Source of the DNA: a virus
Virus record (IMG/VR): IMGVR_UViG_3300039354_000525
Span: 1 to 63,145 of that record
DNA: 63,145 nucleotides
Strand: one strand, 5' to 3'
Position numbers and translations under genes: made by a program. The notes under the pieces were generated by a model. It worked only from the letters and a program-made list of their open reading frames with translations, made no database searches and was not told the origin of the DNA. Below, piece after piece: positions 1-9,600 of this stretch (positions are counted from its first letter, which is position 1; each line of letters opens with the position of its first letter).

Positions 1-58
1 CGTAAATAAAAATTTACATTGGTGTACAATTAGAATAACGTCTGAAACCATCCTATAA
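1..58 (+). CDS. possible C-terminal end of an upstream gene (partial)
   Basis: Reading from base 2 gives an open frame of 18 codons that ends at a TAA (56-58); the other two + frames stop immediately. A gene ending 51 bases before the tail tube gene would fit the compact layout, and in siphoviruses that position usually holds a tail completion or terminator protein. Too little is visible to assign a product, and it could be chance. Confidence 0.35.
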   Translation, partial: VNKNLHWCTIRITSETIL

Positions 59-109
59 AGGTAAGTATCCAATTGTTCCCACACAAACGTTTTTCGGAGA
101 TATATACTC

Positions 110-1264
110 ATGTCACAAAAAAATAACAGAATTTACTATGCATGTCAGTCAGTACAACTTGCAGGTCCTTCAGGTTCGGTAAATGATCCAGCTGGCCATG
201 CAAATGACAAGTACACTGTAATTCAAGGCTTACAGAGCGTAGGCATTAATACGAATTTTAATCTAGAACCTATCTATCAGATGGGTCAATTGGATCTTTA
301 TGATAACTTTGAAGATATTCCTGACGTAGAAGTTAGTTTAAGCAAGGTTCTTGATGGTATGCCTACTATCTATAGTCTGGCTATGGGTACAGGTACTCTA
401 TCAGAGGTTGCTGAAAATCGTTGTTCTGTAAGATTAACAATTCATAACGATACTGCTACAAATGCAGAAGGTGTTGCTATTGCTGCCTGTAAGATTGAAC
501 CAGCATATCTTAGTAGCGTAAGTTATAATTTTCCTTCAGATGGTAATTTTACTGAAGATGTTACTATTGTGGGTAATAACAAGATATGGTTAGATTTAGA
601 CACTAATCAAACCCTAGCGGAAGGTCATGATACTCAAGCATCACAAACCAAGAATAGACCTTTTGCTGATAATCCTAACACTGGTGCTGGTATTGTTCGT
701 AGAGCAATGTTCAAAGCCGGTACTGCTGCTGGTGATTCTATATTACCGAACCGTGCTGAGGCGAGTGCTGGTACAGCCGATGTAACATCATCAACCAAGG
801 GTGGTGTTCCGATACATAATCAAATTCAGAGTATCAGTATCAGTATGGACCTTGGTCGTGAAGAAATTTATTCATTAGGTTCGAGACTTCCTTATACTCG
901 TTTTGTTAACTTCCCTGTTGAAGTTACTTGTGATATTGAAACTATCGCAGCAACTGGAGATATGGTTGGTGCAAGTGAGACTGAAACATCTTGTTCTAAT
1001 CCTAAAGCTCTTGTTGACAAACAAATTAAGATTGTACTTTGCGATGGTAGTTACTATGATCTTGGTAGTAAGAATAAGCTACAGAGTGTTAGTTACGAAG
1101 GTGCAGATACCGGTGGTGGTAATGCAACTTCTACTTTTAGTTATTTGACATATAGTCATTTCACTCATGTTCCTGCTAATGATGCCTTAGCTGGTAGTAA
1201 TGTCTCTGCTAGCCAAGCAGATTACAGTCAATTTGTTGAAGATACTGACTTCGGTAGAGCATAG
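110..1264 (+). CDS. major tail tube protein (two tube domains)
   Basis: 384 aa, likely the subunit that polymerises into the tail tube. It lies first in the order tube - small assembly genes - tape measure, which is the standard siphovirus order. The protein appears duplicated: residues 40-83 (LQSVGIN, EPIYQMG, Y-x2-F, P-x-VEV) match residues 238-285 (IQSISIS, EEIYSLG, Y-x2-F, P-VEV) in both spacing and identity. Two tube domains per chain recall the T5 tail tube protein pb6, where trimers form a pseudo-hexameric ring. A GGAG Shine-Dalgarno lies about 12 bases before the ATG. No signal peptide or membrane segment is seen. A capsid or decoration protein is a less likely alternative given the neighbours. 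Confidence 0.75.
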   Translation: MSQKNNRIYYACQSVQLAGPSGSVNDPAGHANDKYTVIQGLQSVGINTNFNLEPIYQMGQLDLYDNFEDIPDVEVSLSKVLDGMPTIYSLAMGTGTLSEVAENRCSVRLTIHNDTATNAEGVAIAACKIEPAYLSSVSYNFPSDGNFTEDVTIVGNNKIWLDLDTNQTLAEGHDTQASQTKNRPFADNPNTGAGIVRRAMFKAGTAAGDSILPNRAEASAGTADVTSSTKGGVPIHNQIQSISISMDLGREEIYSLGSRLPYTRFVNFPVEVTCDIETIAATGDMVGASETETSCSNPKALVDKQIKIVLCDGSYYDLGSKNKLQSVSYEGADTGGGNATSTFSYLTYSHFTHVPANDALAGSNVSASQADYSQFVEDTDFGRA

Positions 1265-1327
1265 TAGAGCAGGTTGACGATAGGTGGTTTTGTAGGAAGA
1301 CAAAGGATGGATTGATGATAAGTGAGT

Positions 1328-2365
1328 ATGAAAAACATAGAACAATTAGTACATAGAATACTAAGTAAAAAGCAGGTCTTGTCTTATGGCAACGATCTGC
1401 TTGTTCTTTATAGTCCCTCTCTAGATCTACAAGTAGAGGCCGATATTGTTTATCAAGACACTTACGAGTCTAATCTTTATAATGATTTTATATTAGAAGA
1501 GGATTTAATACAGTACTTAATTAGTGGTCTAATACTTTTGCCTAACCATGAAAAAATTTTAAAGGATACAGATACTAAATTAGATAATGCTAAGGTATCT
1601 TTATATAAAGAATATATAGATATTAAAAAACGTAGAAAAAATAAAAATAAAATAGCTAGTTTTAAAAAACAATTAGACAAATTGCATAACCAAATACGTA
1701 CATTTGATTTTTTAGTATTAGAGCACTTGGCTAAAACAGTAAGACACGAATATATTTTAAAAAATAGTTTATTTAATAAGAAAGATAACACCCTATTCTT
1801 TTCTACAAAAGAAGATATTTCATATGTAATATTTACTAGTATTATAGATACAATATCTAAAAATATGTTAGGTATAGAAGATATTAAAAGGGTGGCTAGA
1901 AGCGAATATTGGAAAAGCTATTATACTAATAATAAACATAATTTGTTTCCATATAGTGCTTTAGAATATTCTGATGAACAAAAAACATTATTGAATGTTA
2001 GTTGTATGTATGAAAGAATACAAGAACATCCAGAAGCACCTACTGAAGAGATTATTAATGATGATGATGCTTTAGATGGGTGGATGATAGAAAAACAAAG
2101 AGAAAATAAGAGAGAAAAGAAAGAAAAGGGTGTAGATACTATGATGAACGATAAGATTAAGAATAGTAAAGAAATATTCTTAATGGCAGGAAACGATCAG
2201 CAGCAAAAAGAAGACATTTTGGATTTAAACTCTATAGCAGGAAAAAAGAAAATACAGAATAGATTTGACGCTCTTGCTTACAAAGACAGTGTACAAGAGT
2301 CAGAACTTCCGGATGTACAAGGAGAACTTACTCAACAATTAAGAGAATTAAACAGGAAAAAATAA
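1328..2365 (+). CDS. conserved tail-assembly-region protein, function unknown
   Basis: About 345 aa, hydrophilic, with a strongly basic helical stretch (residues ~85-120, KKRRKNKNK) and a lysine/glutamate-rich C-terminal third. An acidic DDDALDGWMI segment lies near residue 250; I recall similar acidic segments in phage proteins encoded just after the tail tube gene, but cannot name a family. By position it may be a tail assembly chaperone. The start is uncertain: GTG at 1322 and ATG at 1328 are both in frame with a TAA just before them, and neither has a well-spaced Shine-Dalgarno. The gene ends in an A6 run (AGG AAA AAA TAA) three bases before the next ATG, which lies in the -1 frame. Confidence 0.6.
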   Translation: MKNIEQLVHRILSKKQVLSYGNDLLVLYSPSLDLQVEADIVYQDTYESNLYNDFILEEDLIQYLISGLILLPNHEKILKDTDTKLDNAKVSLYKEYIDIKKRRKNKNKIASFKKQLDKLHNQIRTFDFLVLEHLAKTVRHEYILKNSLFNKKDNTLFFSTKEDISYVIFTSIIDTISKNMLGIEDIKRVARSEYWKSYYTNNKHNLFPYSALEYSDEQKTLLNVSCMYERIQEHPEAPTEEIINDDDALDGWMIEKQRENKREKKEKGVDTMMNDKIKNSKEIFLMAGNDQQQKEDILDLNSIAGKKKIQNRFDALAYKDSVQESELPDVQGELTQQLRELNRKK

Positions 2366-2367
2366 TT

Positions 2368-2661
2368 ATGGCTAATTTTAATAAATTAAGAATTAATATG
2401 GAGAAACGTATACAGACTACAATGATAGGTGCTCTAGACAAAGTAGAAAAAAACTTTGGTAATCTATGGGGACACTATAAAGATGGTCCACTTACTGAAC
2501 AAGAGGAGGAATTTGCAGAACTTTGGGATTTTACTAGAAATCAAATTTTAAATCAAGGCAATAATCAAATTAGAAATATTAAAGATGATTTTGAAAGACA
2601 TGGACAAAGTAATGCAAGATACTATTATAACTTAGGTAAACCTACAGACGAAAGGGAATAG
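2368..2661 (+). CDS. small tail-assembly-region protein, function unknown
   Basis: 97 aa, hydrophilic and helical, with no recognised enzymatic motif. It lies between two putative chaperone genes and ahead of the tape measure gene, so a role in tape measure folding or tail assembly is likely by context only. An AGGA inside the end of the preceding gene can serve as its Shine-Dalgarno. Because it is in the -1 frame relative to that gene and the junction has six A's, it might also be made as a C-terminal extension of the upstream protein by frameshifting. Confidence 0.55.
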   Translation: MANFNKLRINMEKRIQTTMIGALDKVEKNFGNLWGHYKDGPLTEQEEEFAELWDFTRNQILNQGNNQIRNIKDDFERHGQSNARYYYNLGKPTDERE

Positions 2662-2663
2662 AT

Positions 2664-3527
2664 ATGAAAACTGAGGATTTTAAGGTGGAAGTAGACGGAG
2701 AAGAAAAGTCTTTTACAGCTAGGTCTCCTTCTCTATCTGATCAAAGAGAAGCTCAAAAGGTATATAATACAGCATTTACGGATGCTATTAAAAGCAATAG
2801 TGTTGTAAGAGCCAAAATGGATGATGTATTAGAAGATCAAGGGCTATGGAACAAAGATAAACAGATTAAATATGAAAATTTACAGCAAGAACTAAATGAT
2901 GGAGAAAAACGACTTGCTAAAGGTGGATTTTCTTTAACAGACGCTAAGAAGTTAGCCTTGAAAATGAGAGATATTAGATTAGACATTAGAGAGCTAATTA
3001 GTGTTAGGACTAGTTTAGATAATCATAGTGCAGAAGGACAAGCCGATAATGCTAGATTTAATTATTTAGTTAGTGCTTGTGTGGTGTATAAAGACAATGA
3101 CAAGCCTTATTTTAAGGACTTGGCAGACTATATGGATAGGATGGATGATCCTGTCGCTTTGGAAGGTGCTAGTAAATTGGCAACTATGATTTATGGTTTA
3201 GACAATAATTTTGAGAAGAATTTACCAGAAAATAAATTTTTAAAGAAGTATAAATTTGTCAATAATGAATTAAGATTTATTAATAAAGAAGGTCATACTG
3301 TTGATTCAGAAGGACGCTTAATTAATGAAAATGGTAGATTTATTGATAAAGAAGGTAAGTTTGTTGATAAAGATGGTAGCAGGGTTGATGAAGAGGGAGA
3401 TTATGTTGTTGATAGTCAGCCGTTTTTAGATGATGACGGTAACCCAGTAGTACTTGAAGAAGAAAAGAAAAAAGAAGATGAAGCACCAAAAACAGACGAC
3501 GAGGATGCAAAAGCTAAATCAGATTAA
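2664..3527 (+). CDS. putative tail assembly chaperone with acidic EG repeats
   Basis: 287 aa. Residues 1-200 are helical and charged, like chaperones that coat the tape measure protein. From about residue 205 to 250 there is a run of short repeats of the type (R/K)F(I/V)(N/D)(K/E)(E/D)G, about 8 residues long. An extremely acidic tail rich in E, D and K follows. AAAGGG ahead of the ATG is a good Shine-Dalgarno. The gene is the last before an intrinsic terminator and immediately precedes the tape measure gene. The chaperone role is inferred from position; no sequence-specific family is claimed. Confidence 0.55.
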   Translation: MKTEDFKVEVDGEEKSFTARSPSLSDQREAQKVYNTAFTDAIKSNSVVRAKMDDVLEDQGLWNKDKQIKYENLQQELNDGEKRLAKGGFSLTDAKKLALKMRDIRLDIRELISVRTSLDNHSAEGQADNARFNYLVSACVVYKDNDKPYFKDLADYMDRMDDPVALEGASKLATMIYGLDNNFEKNLPENKFLKKYKFVNNELRFINKEGHTVDSEGRLINENGRFIDKEGKFVDKDGSRVDEEGDYVVDSQPFLDDDGNPVVLEEEKKKEDEAPKTDDEDAKAKSD

Positions 3528-3558
3528 CTTTCTTTTCGGGGTGGTTTTCATTTCTTTT

Positions 3559-3598
3559 AATAGCGCCGTGCTATCTACCAGCATGGCGTTATTTTTTT
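3559..3598 (+). terminator. intrinsic terminator between chaperone-region gene and tape measure gene
   Basis: A 14-bp stem (3559-3572 pairs with 3580-3593) contains two G-U wobbles and a 7-base loop (ATCTACC), and is followed by a T run to 3598. It is the clearest terminator in the window. It sits in the only gap of any size in the tail operon (3528-3611). Partial read-through could set the ratio of abundant tube and chaperone proteins to the few tape measure copies needed. Confidence 0.85.
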
Positions 3599-3611
3599 AA
3601 GGTAAACACAC

Positions 3612-6600
3612 ATGGCTAAAGGATTTAACCTTACAGCAGAGATTAATCTTAGAGGACCGTCTAACATAAGACAGGTTGTTGGTAATATACGTAAACAATT
3701 AGGTACTATAAATACTAATGTTAATGTAAAGATCGATAAGAATACAGCTAAACAAATTAGTGTAGCCAATAAAGCATTTATAAATTTTAATAAAACATTA
3801 AAACAAACACAAACATTATCAAATACCACCAGTGCATCATTATCTAAATTAGCTACTTCTGCCCAACAGTTATCTACGAGTCTTGCTAGTGCTCCACAAA
3901 AAATAAATCAGGTTGCTCAAAGTGCTAATAAAATTGCTAAAAGTAATCAACAAGCAGCACAACAAACACAAGTTTTAAGTAGTGAGTTTGCAGAATTTGG
4001 TCGACAATCAGCCTTAGCTGTTAGAAGATTTGCGGCATTTGCTACAGTAACAGGTGTTATTTATAAGGTGTCGAATGCTGTAACTTCTGCTACTAAAGAT
4101 TTTCTAGAATTTGAAAAAGAACTGATTAAAGTAGCACAGGTTAGTAAAATTTCTGTAGGTCAATTAGATTTTTTAACTAATAATATTACTAGATTATCTA
4201 GTGGATTAGGTGTTGCATCTAATGATTTAATTGGAGTGTCTAGGACTTTAGCACAGGCTGGTTTAAGTGCAACTGATACATCTAAGGCTCTGCAGGCTTT
4301 AGCTCGCAGTGCGTTGGCTCCGACATTTGATAATATGAACAGAACTGTTGAAGGTAGTATTGCACTTATGAAACAGTTTGGTATCAGTGCCAACCAATTA
4401 GAAGGAGCTTTAGGTAGTATCAATGCTGTTGCTGGTAGCTTTGCTGTTGAAGCTGGTGATATTATTACAGCTATCTCTCGTGCTGGTGGTGTGTTTGCAT
4501 CTGCGAGTAATGGAGTTAGCCAAGGTACAGATGCATTAAATGAATTCATTGCTGTATTTACTAGTGTTCGTTCTACAACTCGTGAAAGCGCAGAAACTAT
4601 TGCTACTGGTTTAAGAACCATTTTTACTAGAATTCAAAGATCTGATACTATTGATTCGTTAAAAGCTTTTGGTGTTACGTTAACAGATCTTGAAGGTAAA
4701 TTTGTAGGTCCTTACAAAGCTATAGAACTATTAAGTAAAGGCTTAAGAACATTAGATCCTAGAGATTTACGTTTTGGTAGAATTGTAGAAGAATTAGGTG
4801 GTTTCCGGCAAATTGGTAAAGTAATTCCCTTGATTCAGCAGTTTGGCACAGCACAAAAAGCTCTCAATGTTGCACAACAGGGTAGTGGTTCTTTAGCTAG
4901 AGATGCTGCTGTAGCACAACAAAGTTTAGCTAATCAGATTGCAAAGGTTCAAGAACAGTTTACTGCTTTGATTAGAAGCATAGCTGGTTCAGATGGCTTT
5001 AGAGATTTAACTAAAGGTGTGCTTGATATTGCTAGTGCTTTGATTAGTGTAGCAGATGCTGCAAAAAGTGCATTACCAGCTTTAACTGCTATTTTTGCTA
5101 TCAAAGGATTTCAAGCATTAACACAATTTGGCGGTGGTTTTTTAGGAGGCATTAAAAAAGGCGGAGGATCATTAAATTCTGGTGGTTATGTTCGTGGATA
5201 TGCTAAAGGTGGCGTTGTTCCTGGTACTGGTAATACAGATACTGTACCCGCTATGCTCACTCCTGGTGAGTTTGTTATTCGCAAAAAAGCTGTTGCCGAT
5301 ATAGGTAGTGAAAAATTACACAGTATGAACAGGTATGCTTCTGGCGGTGTGATTAAACCTAATGATTCTATAGGTTATGTAGTTGCACAGCAAGAAGTAA
5401 CACCAGACACTAAGAGTATAAATAAAGAGCTTACAGTTGGCCAATTACCTAAAGGTGTAAATTTTAAAGGTAAAAAATCTTTAGCTCCTGATGATACATT
5501 CACTATACAAGCAGATTATAGAAAGTTAGCGGTAAGCTCTCCTAAAGAAGCAGGTTTTGCCGGTGAACAAGCTACTAGTAAAGCTTTACAGAGCGTTGAT
5601 ACTTTTTTAAACTCTGGTAAAGGTAAAACAGGTTTTCCTAAAAATCCAGCATCTAATATATCAGGAAATAAAAGTGCTCAAGAAGCATTAAACGGGTATG
5701 TGTTTGAAGAAATTGTAGGTAAATATATAGGAGAAGCAGAACGAGGTAAGGCACCTTTTGATTTTATAAACAAAAGTTCATTGGCGGGTTCACTTAAAAA
5801 CGATCCTGTTCCAAATTATTTAGATGCTGCTAGATCGTATAAATCGCCCGAAGACATGACTACAAAAATACTTAACGCTAATGTTGAACAAGGCTTAGGT
5901 CTTACGGCTAGTGGTTTCCAGCAAACTAACGATCAAGCAAAGAAAAAGAAACAAGCAGAACGAGTTGTAAAGCAAAAAACAGTTGAGAAGGCTCGTGGTG
6001 GTAGTGTTCAAGATACTGTTCCTGCAATGCTTACACCCGGCGAATTTGTAATTAATAAAAAATCAGCACAGAAATTAGGTGCAGCAAAATTACATAGTTT
6101 AAACAAAGCAGATAAAGTTAAGGGATATAATAAGGGTGGGTTTGTACAATACTTTAAGAACGGTGGAAAAGTTGAAGGCTTAGATGATAGTGTTAATGCT
6201 GCATTAAGTAGAAAAGACATAGCATTAACTAATAGTGTGTTAGCTAAGCTTCCTGGTTCTATTATGTCATTAGTAAATGCAACAGATACTTTTGGTACGG
6301 CAATACTAAGTTCTGATCCAAAGACAGCAGCTGCACAGGTCAAAGCATATACTAGAGCTATGAGTAAGGGTAAAACACAATCAGAAGCTCTTACTGCAGC
6401 TATAAATTCTGGCATCGCTGAGACTCGTAAATATTCTAGTTCTACATCAAAAGTTCAAAAAGTATTAGACGCTCAAGCTGCTGGTATTAATTCTCGAAGC
6501 AAATCACAAGGATATTCAGCTGGTACTGCTGATACTAGAACTTCTGGTAGTATAGTCGCTGGCAGGGCTGCTGCTGGAGGTTTAAGTCGTTCTGGTGATG

Positions 6601-9600
6601 ATATGGCATTACTTGCCAGAGAATCGGATGCTGCTGCTAAAAAACTTCAAGCATACTTTAAACCACAAGCTGCTGGTCAAGCACTTACAGCATTCCAAGC
6701 AACATTAATTAAAACAGGTAGTACCAGTAGAGCTATGGCCTCTGCTATGGCTCAAGGCACAAAAGCTACTAAATTATTACCTCCAGCAACATTTAGCTTA
6801 ATAAATAGTTTTAAAAATTTAAATACAAGTATGCCTACATTTAACAAGGCTATTCAAGCAGCTACCGGTGCTTTCCAAAGAGCCAAAACATATATTGGTA
6901 AACTTAGTGCGAATCCTATGGTAAAGAATATGAGTAAGTTTGGTACAATATTAGCTTTTGCTGGACCTATGTTAGCTGATCGAGTAGGTGACATGATTGG
7001 AGGAGAAAAAGGTGCTGGCATAGCTGGTGGTGCAAGTGGTGCGACTTCAGCATTAGCTGTCGGTTCTATGCTTGGACCGGTTGGTGCTGTTGCTGGTGCT
7101 CTTGCTGCCATTCCTTTGGCTTTTGATGGATACAATAAAGGCGTAGCTAAGAAGAAAATAGAACTTGAAAATATCAAATTAGATAAGTTTGCTAAAGCTG
7201 TTGAATCAGCTATGAATGCTTTGAATAAAAATGCTAATGACGCAAGTGCTGGTAGAACTGTTTCACAAAATATTCAGAATACGCAAAAATCAGCAGACAA
7301 GAAAGCCGGTGCTGAGAGAGATAAGGCTGGCAGTGGTTTGTTTAGCGCAATAGGAGAATATTTCTCTTTAGGTATGATTGGTCAAGAATATAATACAGAT
7401 ACAAGAAGTGGTGATGAGCAAGCAGCGGCTAGATCCAATAGATTTGCTGGTGCAGCACAGCAATCTCAAGCATATATAGATCAGCAAATAGAAGCTACTG
7501 GTAGTTTGGCGAATGTAGAAAAATCTCAAAATGCTATTGGGAAAACTACGGATGATTTAGTCAGGACTATTACTAAGGCTAATCCCGCTTATCAAGCTGA
7601 AGTGCAAGCTATTTTAGAAGCAAACATGGCTGAGGAATTAAAAGCCAAAAAGATAGACAAGCTAACTGCAAAATATGATAAGGAAACTGTAGATAAGAAT
7701 AAACAAGCAGTTAGAGACAAGGCATTACAAGCTGCTAGTGCAAAACTTTCTAAGGGCATGACGGTAGTATCAAGTAGTTTACAAAGAACTATGAATAATT
7801 ATCAAGAATCCTTAGCCCGAGGTTCAGCTCAAATTGACAAAGCTAATGCTGCAATTCAAAAAATAGCAACTGGAGCCACAGGATATACTGTATCATTAAA
7901 ATCTAGTGAAGTACTAAAAAGTCCAAATCAATTTAGTAGAGAAGAACAGAATGCTGCAATAAAACAAACATCATCATTTGCTGGAGAAGATGCAGGATTT
8001 ATGCAACAGGCTGCTAGATTTTCTCTAGATGCGGATGATATTATTAGTAAAGCTGGAGTAGCAGCACAAAAAGACCCAAGCAAAAGAGGAACTGTTGCTC
8101 AAGACGCTATAAATCAATTAACAAAGCGACTTGAAGCTACTATGGGTCGAAACCAAATGACGGATGATATAAGAAAAGAATTACAAGAAGGTCTTAAAAG
8201 TCAACAAGGTAAGGATGGCCAAGGAGAGGTAGATTTACAAAAACTAATAGATGGTTCATCAATAGGAAAAGCTCTTGATTTTTCTAAATCATCTCTTGAT
8301 TCACTTATAGCAGGTGCGGAAGCACTTAGAAATGCTTTACAACTTGCTGCTAATGGAGCAGATCTATACGCGAAACAACAGCAAAAAATTGTTGCTAATC
8401 AAGCTAGATATCAGCAAACAATATTAAAAAGCGATATGGCTTTAAAACAAGCATTAGGAAAAGATGTTGGAGTTGGCGAAAAAATTAGTGCTAGAATGCA
8501 GGTGGCTAGTACAACAGCAGGAGTTGAGTCTCCTTCTCAATTAGGAGGAGATTTCTTACTAAAGAAAGAAGAATCTTTAAAATTAGAAGTAGCTCAAATA
8601 AATCAATCTTTAGATAATTTAGCAAATAATACAGACGCTACGAATACTAAAGCTAATAAAAGTTATATGTCTTTAGTAAAACGTTTAGGAGAAACAGAAA
8701 GTCAACTTGGTAGAACTAGTAGTGCTATTCAAAATTTGCCATCGATTATAGAAGGTAATATTAATGATGTTATTGGTGAAATTGGCAGAATATCTCAAAT
8801 TGAAGCACAGCAAAAGCAAGCTCAAGCAGACTTTGCTACTAAATTAGTGACTAGTACTCCTGAAGAGTTGGGAGAAATTAATAAAAGCTCTAAGATTTTA
8901 AATAATGCCCTTGCTGGTAATGTAAGAACAATACAACAGTCTAATGCTGCTCAAAAAGCATATCATCAAACAATCCGTAATGGAGGAACTGTACAAGAAG
9001 CTAATTCAAGTGCTCAAAAAGCATTTGCTCAAGAAACTGGTTCTGCTCTTGATATGTTTAATAATATGGTTAGTATGAGTGGAGCTAGTGGTGATGATAT
9101 TAATAGTACTAGAGCTGATCTATTAGAAACTTTTGCTAAAGGTCAAGGTCAAGGAGTAGAGAACACTCCAATGTTCAAACAAATTCTTAAAAATTTAAGA
9201 GAACCAAGTGGTGAAAGTAAACAATTAACAGTATTAAAAGACATCTATAATGAATTGAAAACTAAGTTAATATCGGCTACTGGAAATGCTAATCAAAGCA
9301 TTGAAAATAAACAAGACGATATACTCAATAAAAGCGAAACAGAGTTTTTAAGTGCATTAAACAATATTACTTTGAATTTCAATCAAAGTCAACTAGATCA
9401 AATGAAGAACTTGGGTATAGAACCTCCTCGTACATCAACAAAGACTACACAGTTAAAGAGTAAGGGTGGTCCTATCTATGCTAATAAAGGAACATATGTT
9501 GACTATCAACCAAGAGGTACAGACACAGTTCCAGCAATGCTTACTCCTGGTGAGTTTGTTGTAAATCGTCAAGCAACACAAAAGAATAGAGGCTTATTAG

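Noticed and set aside
2-17. Hairpin GTAAAT-AAAA-ATTTAC at the left edge
   Set aside because: Short AT-only stem apart from the end pair, not followed by a T run; may lie inside the end of a coding region.
1265-1327. Promoter or terminator after the tail tube gene
   Set aside because: A TTGACG is present but no -10 element at proper spacing, and no stem of useful length was found.
2650-2670. Frameshift between the 97-aa and 287-aa genes
   Set aside because: No slippery heptamer at the junction, and the downstream gene has a good AAAGGG Shine-Dalgarno and its own ATG.
4160-7177. Long open frames on the opposite strand of the tape measure gene
   Set aside because: They mirror the alanine/serine-rich reading frame of the real gene, lack Shine-Dalgarno sequences, and show leucine/proline/alanine bias typical of antisense shadows.
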